In this document: one piece after another, positions 27,445 through 34,727 of the stretch | How positions within the stretch are numbered: the first letter of the stretch is position 1 | How the letters are laid out: the number at the start of each line of letters is the position of its first letter | Assembly (NCBI GenBank): GCA_024686135.1 | Contig: JAIBDQ010000002.1 | Coordinates: 17,733 to 81,732 of the forward strand | Reading direction: 5' to 3' | DNA from: Halobacteriovorax sp. | GTDB lineage: Bacteria > Bdellovibrionota > Bacteriovoracia > Bacteriovoracales > Bacteriovoracaceae | Length of the DNA stretch: 64,000 nucleotides | Notes under the pieces: generated by a model | Seen by the model: the letters and a program-made list of their open reading frames with translations, nothing else | Told to the model about the DNA's origin: nothing | The model's database searches: none | Made by a program: the position numbers and the translations under genes

Positions 27445-28165
27445 TAAACTGATGTTGATCATTTATAAATATAAATGTTCTCTCCGACAGGGCATATCCG
27501 TTATTTAAATATATATATCCATTAGGGGAACTATACATATCCTTTACGTGGGAATGTCCGGTCACAATCAAATCAAAATCTTCTTGCACCCTTAAAACTT
27601 CTGTGGATCTTCTGAACTTATCTTTAATTAATTCTATTTTCTCATTATATTTTTCGATGTTCTTTTTACGTGAACGTGAAGACGCCCAATCCCCAACAGA
27701 TTTAGTAATAGAGAAGGGGACAATACTCTCGGCCAATACTTTGATCGGAAAGGATCTAATTAGTTTGCTATATATTTTATAACTAGGGTTTTCTATTTCT
27801 ATATCGTCCCCATGTGAAAATAGAATTTTTTGATCTAGGTGCTCAATTTTTATAAAACCTGTGGAGAAAAAGAAGTTCTTATGCCCCAAGAATCTTTTAA
27901 GAAATTTACCAATATGAAAGTCATGATTACCCTCAAGATAGTGCACTTCTGCGCCTGAGTCCATAAGTTCAGTTAAGCGATCAAAAATTAATTTATATTC
28001 CAGGTAAAAACTTTCACTACCTCCAACGAGGAGATCAAATATATCACCAAGAAGAATGATTTTTTGAGAGGTAATTACTTTTTCATGATTTAAAAAGCTT
28101 AGAAAGAGATGGTATGCATCATCTCCACTTTTTTTAATATGAACATCAGAAATTATTGAGATCAT
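27431..28165 (-). CDS. LpxH-like metallophosphoesterase
   Basis: A 244-residue calcineurin-type phosphoesterase with the motif set of UDP-2,3-diacylglucosamine hydrolases: SDVHI, GDIFDLLVG, GNHDF, FSHGDDIE and TGHSHVKD. These bind two metal ions. The enzyme would cleave UDP-diacylglucosamine in lipid A synthesis at the cytoplasmic membrane. The family also includes related phosphoesterases of unknown substrate, so the call is LpxH-like and not firm. Convergent with recN, overlapping by 14 bases, and separated from the flagellin gene upstream by a strong terminator. Confidence 0.75.
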   Translation of the reverse strand: MISIISDVHIKKSGDDAYHLFLSFLNHEKVITSQKIILLGDIFDLLVGGSESFYLEYKLIFDRLTELMDSGAEVHYLEGNHDFHIGKFLKRFLGHKNFFFSTGFIKIEHLDQKILFSHGDDIEIENPSYKIYSKLIRSFPIKVLAESIVPFSITKSVGDWASSRSRKKNIEKYNEKIELIKDKFRRSTEVLRVQEDFDLIVTGHSHVKDMYSSPNGYIYLNNGYALSERTFIFINDQHQFINLN

Positions 28166-28202
28166 ATCTAATTTTAGGGGATTTAAAGGTTATTGTATAT
28201 CT

Positions 28203-28245
28203 AAGCCTTAAGAGACCCCCTCAGAAGACTGAGGGGGTTGGGCTT
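28203..28245 (-). terminator. Strong hairpin terminator after flagellin 1
   Basis: ACCCCCTCAG (28215-28224) pairs with CTGAGGGGGT (28229-28238) over the loop AAGA, with an outer AAGCC/GGCTT stem. It lies about 53 bases beyond the flagellin stop on the minus strand, before the LpxH-like gene. There is no long T-run, but the 10-bp GC-rich stem is perfect. Confidence 0.65.
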
Positions 28246-28297
28246 AAAGGGAGAATACAAATCATTGCTCAATATTTTGTAGAATCCCTATTCGATA

Positions 28298-29128
28298 TTA
28301 AATTAACTTTAAACTTGAGTTTCCAATATTATTTGCTTGTGCAAGTGTACTAATACCTGCCGCTTTAGTAATTTGCTTCGAAGCTAGTGTTGCCGCTTCT
28401 TGAGCTACATCAACATCCTGGATCACAGACCTAGCCTGTTCAGTGTTAACTGTTTGACCCTCTAAGTTTGTCATAGTTGCTTGCAACCTATTCTGAAGCG
28501 CTCCTAGGTTAGCTCTTTGGCCAGACACTTGGTTAATAGCTTCGTCTAATGAACCAATAGATTCTAGAGCATCACTTTTTTCAAGGACTCCGGAGCCACT
28601 AATTCCTATATTTGAAGACGTTGCAACTGTTGCATCTGAATCAAATTGTATCGTATTTTCTTCTCCAGCAAAGGTTCCTACATGAAAATCTAAGACCCCT
28701 GCACCTTCACCACTCAGAAGGTTCATGCCATTGAATTTTGTTGATGAGGCAATTCTATCAACCTCGGTTGTTAATTGTTGGTATTCAAGATCAAGAAATG
28801 CTCTTTCATCTTCTCCAATAGTATCTGATGCAGACTGAACACTAAGCTCTCTCAATCTAATTAGAATGTTAGAAACCTCGTTAAGCCCACCTTCTGCTGT
28901 TTGCACAACACTGATACCATCATTCGCATTTCGTGCAGCTTGCCTTAACCCACTCGCTTGAGCTTTTAAGTTCGTAGCGATGGCCAAACCAGCAGCATCA
29001 TCTGCAGCACTGCTAATTCTTGACCCTGAGGAAAGTTTTGCTAATGATTTTGTTTCATCTCGAGATGCTTCTTTTAAATTCTTTTGCACCATCTCTGAAG
29101 CAATGTTTGTTGAAATTCTTAAGCCCAT
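28298..29128 (-). CDS. fliC: Flagellin
   Basis: A 276-residue flagellin with intact D0/D1 ends: an N-terminal LSSGSRISSAADDAAGLAIA motif (about 32-51), ARNANDGISVVQTAEGGLNE, and a C-terminal QANNIGNSSLKLI helix. The central variable region is very short, as in many small flagellins. It is exported by the flagellar type III system, helped by FliS encoded upstream. The ATG has a CAGGAG site, and a sigma-28-like promoter lies 57 bases upstream. The gene name fliC is generic; several paralogues are expected in such genomes. Confidence 0.95.
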   Translation of the reverse strand: MGLRISTNIASEMVQKNLKEASRDETKSLAKLSSGSRISSAADDAAGLAIATNLKAQASGLRQAARNANDGISVVQTAEGGLNEVSNILIRLRELSVQSASDTIGEDERAFLDLEYQQLTTEVDRIASSTKFNGMNLLSGEGAGVLDFHVGTFAGEENTIQFDSDATVATSSNIGISGSGVLEKSDALESIGSLDEAINQVSGQRANLGALQNRLQATMTNLEGQTVNTEQARSVIQDVDVAQEAATLASKQITKAAGISTLAQANNIGNSSLKLI

Positions 29129-29184
29129 TTTAATTCTCCTGTAGTTTTAATGTTTTGACCGAGCAATTAGGTCAGTTAATAAAC

Positions 29185-29211
29185 TCTTCGGAGGTAAAAA
29201 TAAAAACTTTA
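29185..29211 (-). promoter_or_regulatory. Sigma-28 (FliA)-type promoter for flagellin 1
   Basis: On the minus strand TAAAGTTT (29204-29211) is followed after exactly 11 bases by TCCGAAGA (29185-29192), close to the known TAAAGTTT-N11-GCCGATAA consensus of the flagellar sigma factor. Transcription would begin some 50 bases before the ATG. Confidence 0.72.
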
Positions 29212-29266
29212 GTCTTTTTATCAAGTATTATTGTTTTTTTTTAGTTTTATGCTTTAAAACTGAAAA

Positions 29267-29286
29267 AGGGAGCCATTTGGCTCCCT
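29267..29286 (-). terminator. Rho-independent terminator after flagellin 2
   Basis: AGGGAGCC and GGCTCCCT form a perfect 8-bp stem with a 4-base loop. On the minus strand it is followed by a T-run (TTTTTCAG), 33 bases past the stop of flagellin 2. It separates the two flagellin transcripts. Confidence 0.85.
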
Positions 29287-29319
29287 AATTCGAGTAATTA
29301 ACATGTTGTATAGATTTTC

Positions 29320-30150
29320 TTAGATCAACTTAAGCGCACTATTCATTGAACTATTAGTCTGAGCAAGTACTGATGTATTAGCTTCAGAGAGTATTCTTTG
29401 CTTAGCGAGGCTTGCTGACTCTACGGCAATATCAGCATCTCTAATTCTTGAGTTAGCAGCTGACAGGTTTTCCGTTTGAACTTCTAAGTTGCTCATAGTT
29501 ACTTGTAATCGGTTCTGGATTGCACCTAACTGGGCACGGTTTCCGTTTACAATATTAAGAGCGTTATCAATTCTTTCTAAATTTCCTCTTGCGTCGTCTT
29601 TAGTCGCAACATTAATTCCAGAAACACCCAAAGCGTCCAGACTTACATTTCCCTCTTCAGGTCTATACGTAATCCTATCTGCAACTTCGTCATTTCCGAT
29701 ACCAACTTGAAGATCAACCTGACCACCCTCACCAGATAGTAATTTTCTTCCATTAAATTCTGTTGATTTTGCGATTCTATCAATCTCTGTTGCCAGTTCT
29801 TGAGCTTCTAAATCGCTAAACTTTCTTTCGTCTGCCCCAACTGTATCTGAAGCCGACTGGATTGAAAGTTCTCTTAGTCTAATAAGTAGGTTTGAAACCT
29901 CGTTCATTCCACCTTCGGCAGTTTGAACTAATGATATACCGTCGTTAGCATTTCTCGTGGCCTGATTACCAGATCTAATCTGAGATCGTAATTTCTCAGA
30001 AATTGCTAAGCCGGCTGCATCGTCAGAAGCTGAATTAATTCTGCTGCCTGAAGATAATCTTTGTAATGTTTTAAATTCATCTCTTTTAATTTTTTGTAAA
30101 CTGTTTGTAGCTTGAATTGAAGGTACATTCGTTCTAATTCGTAATCCCAT
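29320..30150 (-). CDS. Flagellin, second copy
   Basis: A second 276-residue flagellin next to the first, sharing the terminal regions: LSSGSRINSASDDAAGLAIS, ARNAT/NDGISLVQTAEGGMN and a closing TNSSMNSALKLI. The middle differs (RITYRPEEGNVSLDAL region), so this is an old duplication. The ATG is preceded by GAGGAG. An upstream five-codon open frame with its own stronger ribosome-binding site overlaps this site. No sigma-28 promoter with a good -10 is seen here, unlike flagellin 1, so the two may be expressed differently. Confidence 0.95.
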   Translation of the reverse strand: MGLRIRTNVPSIQATNSLQKIKRDEFKTLQRLSSGSRINSASDDAAGLAISEKLRSQIRSGNQATRNANDGISLVQTAEGGMNEVSNLLIRLRELSIQSASDTVGADERKFSDLEAQELATEIDRIAKSTEFNGRKLLSGEGGQVDLQVGIGNDEVADRITYRPEEGNVSLDALGVSGINVATKDDARGNLERIDNALNIVNGNRAQLGAIQNRLQVTMSNLEVQTENLSAANSRIRDADIAVESASLAKQRILSEANTSVLAQTNSSMNSALKLI

Positions 30151-30152
30151 GT

Positions 30153-30170
30153 TTAATCTCCTCGAAACAT
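30153..30170 (-). CDS. Five-codon leader minigene upstream of flagellin 2
   Basis: On the minus strand AAGGAGG is followed by ATG TTT CGA GGA GAT TAA, ending two bases before the flagellin ATG. The flagellin ribosome-binding site (AGGAGA) lies inside this minigene. Translation of the minigene would pass ribosomes over that site, which suggests coupling or a translational control. Whether it is translated is inference. Confidence 0.4.
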   Translation of the reverse strand: MFRGD

Positions 30171-30228
30171 ATACTTCCTCCTTAAAATGAAAAGTTTAGA
30201 CAACCTTGTCAGAACCCATAATTAACAA

Positions 30229-30244
30229 GCACTCCCACAGTGCT
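30229..30244 (-). terminator. Weak hairpin, possible end of the rfaE2 transcript
   Basis: AGCACT and AGTGCT form a 6-bp stem over CCCAC. On the minus strand it is followed by TGTTAATTAT. It is weak compared with the other terminators in the window, and the larger inverted repeat nearer rfaE2 is an alternative. Confidence 0.3.
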
Positions 30245-30266
30245 GCTTACATAACCTGTATCGGGG

Positions 30267-30319
30267 TCGGGTATTAATACTTGAGTAAATTTTCAATAAA
30301 TTCAGGTATTTATACCCGA
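30267..30319. repeat. Imperfect inverted repeat in the flagellin 2 upstream region
   Basis: TCGGGTATTAATACTTGA (30267-30284) is inverted at 30302-30319, with 16 of 18 positions matching across a 17-base loop. GTCGGGTA recurs at 30328-30335. Each arm contains its own small palindrome (GTATTAATAC and GGTATTTATACC). This lies 117 bases or more before flagellin 2 and just after the rfaE2 stop. It could bind a dimeric regulator or form a transcript end for rfaE2. Confidence 0.5.
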
Positions 30320-30353
30320 GTTAATTTGTCGGGTACTATATAGATGTTTGAAA

Positions 30354-30815
30354 TTATACGAGAGATTTAATTTTTTCGATTATATTTGTAGTAGAAAAAC
30401 CGTCCTTAAAAGGTAGGCTTTTTACAATTCCACCGTTTTTTTGAACAAATTCATGGCCAATAATTTGCTCAACGGCCCAGTCTCCACCTTTAACAAGGTA
30501 ACTAGGATCAACTTTTTTAATTAATTCAATTGGAGTTTCATCTGTAAAAAGCTCAACAAAATCTACGGCCTTCAGGTTCTCAAGAATAAACTTTCTCTCT
30601 TGCTCATCATTAATAGGTCTTTCTTCGCCTTTTAATCTCTTAACGCTTGAGTCAGAGTTTAATCCAATAAAAAGAAGATCCCCCAAAGCTTTTGCATCAT
30701 TCAAATAAGCAATATGACCAGAGTGAAGTATATCGAAGCAACCATTTGTGAAAACAATCTTCTTATCTTTATTATTCCGTAAGAATAATTCTGCCTTTTT
30801 ACTAAGGTGAAACAT
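30354..30815 (-). CDS. rfaE2: Heptose 1-phosphate adenylyltransferase (RfaE2/HldE C-terminal type)
   Basis: A 153-residue nucleotidyltransferase of the cytidylyltransferase-like family, making ADP-D-glycero-beta-D-manno-heptose for LPS core. The diagnostic GCFDILHSGHI (about residues 26-36) and a late ISTTxI-like motif (FSTTNIIEKI) are present. It is the stand-alone form, lacking the kinase domain that some bacteria fuse to it. It overlaps the RDD-family gene upstream by 14 bases, so it is the last gene of that operon. Confidence 0.92.
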   Translation of the reverse strand: MFHLSKKAELFLRNNKDKKIVFTNGCFDILHSGHIAYLNDAKALGDLLFIGLNSDSSVKRLKGEERPINDEQERKFILENLKAVDFVELFTDETPIELIKKVDPSYLVKGGDWAVEQIIGHEFVQKNGGIVKSLPFKDGFSTTNIIEKIKSLV

Positions 30816-31494
30816 CTTCTACTACTTTGGTATCACTTAACTTACCTTGGAAATCAAAAACCAGGGGCATAAAGATAGTTATAAATGAAAGCAGAGTTAC
30901 AACAGACCTAATAAGAGTTTGATCTATAGTAACCTTTGAAGAGGTCGTTGACTTAAGTCTCAACGAAAAGATCCTCTTTCCTGGACTGGCCACTAAATCA
31001 AAAATCGTAAAATAAAATAAAAATATAAACGAGAAAAAGATAGCTTGCTCAATCCAAGTAAACTCTAGAAACTGAACAATATTGCTTAATCCCGATAATT
31101 TTAAAAAAGCTGCATTTATCAATAACTGTGAACCTAATATTATAAACAGATCAAAAACAAAGCTCGTTCCTTGTAGTCCTAGTCTTGCTGGGATTTCCTT
31201 TGGTGCAGATTTTTTAGTCTGTATCCTCTCCTCAGTCTTAACCCTTACTTGATCTTGATTAGGAGAAGGTAAATCAATTGTGGGGATATCACGCATTTTC
31301 TCGATTCTTTGTTTTCTTTCGAGACGTTCTCTTGATTGAGGACGAGGAATGCTTTTAGATTTAGATTCTATTTTATTTTCTTGATGAAAACCAAGACCCT
31401 TAGTAACAGGCTTAAAGTCTAAGCTATCAATATCAAAATCCATCGCTGGATGATTGATTGCCTTAGGTCTTCTTTGTGGTGTGATTTCTTGCAT
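30802..31494 (-). CDS. RDD-family membrane protein
   Basis: About 230 residues from the ATG at 31494, which has GGGGGA upstream. A longer GTG start at 31521 adds nine residues. The first 120 residues are charged and probably cytoplasmic (many Arg, Lys, Gln). Then an RDD-like membrane domain follows, with SFVFDLFI, three membrane spans and PGKRIFSLRLKST, the SPGK/R signature of the family. RDD proteins have been linked to ion transport in some bacteria, but function here is unknown. It overlaps rfaE2. Confidence 0.75.
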   Translation of the reverse strand: MQEITPQRRPKAINHPAMDFDIDSLDFKPVTKGLGFHQENKIESKSKSIPRPQSRERLERKQRIEKMRDIPTIDLPSPNQDQVRVKTEERIQTKKSAPKEIPARLGLQGTSFVFDLFIILGSQLLINAAFLKLSGLSNIVQFLEFTWIEQAIFFSFIFLFYFTIFDLVASPGKRIFSLRLKSTTSSKVTIDQTLIRSVVTLLSFITIFMPLVFDFQGKLSDTKVVEDVSP

Positions 31495-31536
31495 ATATCC
31501 CCCGAGACAATAGAATCTCACAATTGAATCAAGGCA

Positions 31537-32223
31537 TCAAATTTTTGAAAGGACCCATCCGGACGCCACGCACAATGCCGTAGGGGCACGCAAAATTGAA
31601 GTACTTAATTGTACAATCTCTATCCCTTTGAATTTCGACTTTAACATCTCTAAATCTTTTTCGGAAAACCCCCCTTCTGGTCCAATCACAATCAGATATT
31701 CAGAGTCTTTTTCTAATTTCTCATTTACGTCGATAAAGGATGAGTTTAAATGAAACAAAAATGTCTTTTGATAATCAACGCCTATTTCAATATTTTTCTC
31801 AAGTTTCTTTATATTAGGTAAATATGGATTATTCGATTGAACCAACGAAGCTCTTAAGATTTTCAAACACCTTTGCTCATCAATTTTTTTATTCTGACAA
31901 TATTCAGATTCAAATAGATAAATATTCCTAATACCGATTTCTCCGCAAAACCTAAGGCAATCGTTAAAAGCATCTCTCTTTGGGGGAGATATTAATAAAT
32001 CAATTTTGAATCTTCTTTTTTCTGACTCAACTTTACCTGTACTAAGAAAGAGTTTTCTTTTTTCGACAGATTGAACAATTGTTATACGCCTATCACCTTT
32101 TCCATTTAAAAGTAGTACTTGATCATTAGGCTTAACTCTCAAAGAAGAATTAAGGTGGACAAAAGCTTCACCACTTATCTCAATAACTTCTCCTTCTATA
32201 TCTTCTAAAAAACAGGCTATCAT
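31537..32223 (-). CDS. rsmE: 16S rRNA m3U1498 methyltransferase
   Basis: A 228-residue SPOUT-family enzyme that methylates N3 of U1498 in 16S rRNA. The knot-forming motif VIGPEGGFSEKDLE is intact, and STSILRAPTAL matches the usual ILRTETA segment with small substitutions. Length is typical. Its ATG overlaps the prmA stop by four bases, so both rRNA/ribosomal-protein methyltransferases are co-translated. Confidence 0.92.
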   Translation of the reverse strand: MIACFLEDIEGEVIEISGEAFVHLNSSLRVKPNDQVLLLNGKGDRRITIVQSVEKRKLFLSTGKVESEKRRFKIDLLISPPKRDAFNDCLRFCGEIGIRNIYLFESEYCQNKKIDEQRCLKILRASLVQSNNPYLPNIKKLEKNIEIGVDYQKTFLFHLNSSFIDVNEKLEKDSEYLIVIGPEGGFSEKDLEMLKSKFKGIEIVQLSTSILRAPTALCVASGWVLSKI

Positions 32224-33170
32224 ATTTTCTTAAATGTTAGCGCCATCCATTCACCTTCCGATTTCTCAGAAACTAATTTAAAGGCTGGTTCATACTTATT
32301 CATTATTGTATTTTTTTGCTCATTCAAAATCCCTGAAATAATTAAATACCTCCCTTGCTTAACAGATTCTGAAATTGTTTCATACTCTTCTAGAAGCACT
32401 GGTTCTAGAATGTTTGCAAAAACCAAGTCATATTCATTTTTTAAAGTGAAATCTTTCCTTACAAAGTAATTTGATTGATCATCTTTATTTGGGAAATTTA
32501 ATTCAGAGTTATTCTTATTATTTTCAATTGCTCTTTCATCTATATCTACAAAGTCCACGGGACCTAAAAAGGTTTTCTGATAAGAGATTCCAAGGATTCC
32601 AGACCCTGATCCAAAATCTAAGCAGTTTAAAAGGTTTTCATTCCCACCTTTAAGTTCCAAAAGGGATAACATACATTGCCTAGTTGTCTCATGAGTTCCT
32701 GTTCCAAAACCCATTCCTGGATTGATGATTATTTTCTCTCGATCTCCACCAATCTCACTATCTTTATCCCAAACAGGTAATACTACAAAACTATCTAGCA
32801 AAATTGGTTCATAATGCTGCTTCCAAGACTCATTCCAGTCCTCTTCTTCATGTTCACTGAGTTCTGCTGAATAATGACTCTTAATCAAATACTCACGAAA
32901 TGCTTGGGCATGTGGTTTAGATTCAGAGCTAGAAAAATAAAACTTAAGCTTCTTACTTGCTTTTGTTTCAAGTCTTTCCATAAGCTCTTCAGTTAGATCG
33001 CCACCACAAAAAGCATCTTCACCTAGGATTTCATCGACTTGCTCTTCATTTAGTGAAAACTCTTCGTAGCCATCACTTTTGAATTCCTCTTGAGAGACAT
33101 TAATGATCTTTTGTATATCTAATGATTCATTTTGATCTAAGGTAACTATATAATATTTTTTACTAGTCAT
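32220..33170 (-). CDS. prmA: Ribosomal protein L11 methyltransferase
   Basis: A 316-residue SAM-dependent methyltransferase that trimethylates L11. The PrmA motif NPGMGFGTGTHETTR, the SAM-binding LDFGSGSGILGI and the catalytic-region FANILEPVL are present. An N-terminal domain of about 120 residues before the catalytic core is typical. It overlaps the upstream solute-binding protein gene by eight bases and the downstream rsmE by four, in one operon. Confidence 0.94.
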   Translation of the reverse strand: MTSKKYYIVTLDQNESLDIQKIINVSQEEFKSDGYEEFSLNEEQVDEILGEDAFCGGDLTEELMERLETKASKKLKFYFSSSESKPHAQAFREYLIKSHYSAELSEHEEEDWNESWKQHYEPILLDSFVVLPVWDKDSEIGGDREKIIINPGMGFGTGTHETTRQCMLSLLELKGGNENLLNCLDFGSGSGILGISYQKTFLGPVDFVDIDERAIENNKNNSELNFPNKDDQSNYFVRKDFTLKNEYDLVFANILEPVLLEEYETISESVKQGRYLIISGILNEQKNTIMNKYEPAFKLVSEKSEGEWMALTFKKI

Positions 33171-34671
33171 TTCCTTTACATACCAGCTTTAAGTCCCGTA
33201 ATCCAAGGAAACCTCCGTTAGGGAATATTTTTACTCCTTTTACACAGTCTCTTTTTATCCAAGTTATATTTGGATGCCACATACCTAAGTAGGCGAAATC
33301 ATTCTCTGCCATAATTTGGGCCTTCTTATAAAGAGTATTTCGTTCCTCTTCATCTAGTTTTGAGGCAGCAAAGTTTAAAATCTTATCGAACTCATTATTA
33401 ATATAGTGGCCTCTATTTGCACCTTTGGGGGGCACGCTATCGCTATGCCAAATAAACTTCATCATGTCGGGCCCTGTAAATCCTATCCATTGACCCATTA
33501 TCAAATCGAAATTACCCTTCTTAACATTCTTCATAAATGTTCCCCATTCCTGGACTGACACCTTAATGTCAAAACCAAATTCAGTTAAAGAGTCTTTGAT
33601 AAGGTTCACAATTTCGATAGTTGCTTTATTATTGGAAACACGCCAATTAAGAGACACCTGCTTTTTTTCAAAAAACCATTTTCCCTTTATCTTTTCATAA
33701 CCAGCTTCCTTCAATAGTGAGGTAGCCTCCGTTTCGTTAAATCTCATTTTTTGAGATTCTATGAAAAACTTTCCAAAGGAAGGTGAAAAAAGACCACTGG
33801 AAAGAACAGCTGTATTGTGAAGTTTATATTTTAACAACTCTCTCCTTGGAATAAGTTTGGAGATGGCCTTTCGAATATTATACTTAGATAGATGTTCGTT
33901 TTTATGATTAAAACTTATGTATTTATAATTAGTACCTGGAATCTCTAGGAATTCATAATCCTTAGTGTTTTCTTTTAGCCATTTATATTTCCTAGGAGAA
34001 ATGCCTCCTAGTGACAAATGTAATTCCTTATTAACAATTTTAAGCGCAAGTGTTGTCTCATCTTTAACAACCTTAAAACTTAACAGTGGCTTTTTTTTAT
34101 TAAACACAGGCTTCAAAACTACCTTCAAAGCGGTTTTTTCTTGAATGCGATAGTCTCCGCAGCCTATTACCCGCCCATCATTAGATTTTTTTAAAATCTT
34201 TAGCAGGGTCAGGTTATTTAAATTCTCTATACTAAATTTTTTAAACTTTATATTGAGTATAAAATCACTCAAAAGTTCAATTCTTTCAATATTCTGAAAT
34301 GCTCTTGCATGATTAGATTTGTTATTTTCAGAAACAAAGTACTCATAAGAAAACTTAATATCTTGAGCGGTAACCTTACTCCCGTCCCAAAACTTCAAAC
34401 TATCCTTAAGTTCGAATTGAACTTGATGTTCACCTGTCGATTTGATCTGCTCTACAAACACTTTGCACGCATCACAAATGGCTGTCATTTTCTCATCGAA
34501 ATCTATTAATGAAAGATGGGTTATCCTATTTATATTCTGAGAATTAGCATCAGTAGCATAAAGAGGGTTAAGATTTAGAGGTACTGATGTAATACCAACT
34601 CGAACTTCGGCAGCTAATAGGCACCCGCAGGTAAGTAATAAAATAACCCCATAAAAAAAACGATAACTCAT
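33163..34671 (-). CDS. ABC-type peptide/solute-binding protein (SBP family 5)
   Basis: About 502 residues from the ATG at 34671, which places a clean signal peptide at the N-terminus (FFYGVILLLTCG, then LLAAEV). The start at 34701 adds ten residues and is less likely. The fold is that of DppA/OppA-like periplasmic binding proteins: LNPLYATDANSQNI, LKFWDGSKVTAQDIKFSYEY and a C-terminal region with NFDLIMGQWIGFTGPDMM. No permease or ATPase is next to it, so it is an orphan in this locus. The operon goes on into prmA. Confidence 0.85.
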   Translation of the reverse strand: MSYRFFYGVILLLTCGCLLAAEVRVGITSVPLNLNPLYATDANSQNINRITHLSLIDFDEKMTAICDACKVFVEQIKSTGEHQVQFELKDSLKFWDGSKVTAQDIKFSYEYFVSENNKSNHARAFQNIERIELLSDFILNIKFKKFSIENLNNLTLLKILKKSNDGRVIGCGDYRIQEKTALKVVLKPVFNKKKPLLSFKVVKDETTLALKIVNKELHLSLGGISPRKYKWLKENTKDYEFLEIPGTNYKYISFNHKNEHLSKYNIRKAISKLIPRRELLKYKLHNTAVLSSGLFSPSFGKFFIESQKMRFNETEATSLLKEAGYEKIKGKWFFEKKQVSLNWRVSNNKATIEIVNLIKDSLTEFGFDIKVSVQEWGTFMKNVKKGNFDLIMGQWIGFTGPDMMKFIWHSDSVPPKGANRGHYINNEFDKILNFAASKLDEEERNTLYKKAQIMAENDFAYLGMWHPNITWIKRDCVKGVKIFPNGGFLGLRDLKLVCKGND

Positions 34672-34715
34672 AGCAAAATCTACTCCATATACTATGAACA
34701 TTATCTCTATCTTTC

Positions 34716-34721
34716 TATAAT
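34716..34721 (+). promoter_or_regulatory. Possible -10 box abutting the RNase J-like gene
   Basis: TATAAT ends one base before a GTG and seven before an ATG of the same frame. With no ribosome-binding site seen, the transcript may start at or near the ATG and be leaderless. The matching -35 (TATGAA, about 17 bases upstream) is weak. Confidence 0.4.
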
Positions 34722-34727
34722 GTGAAA

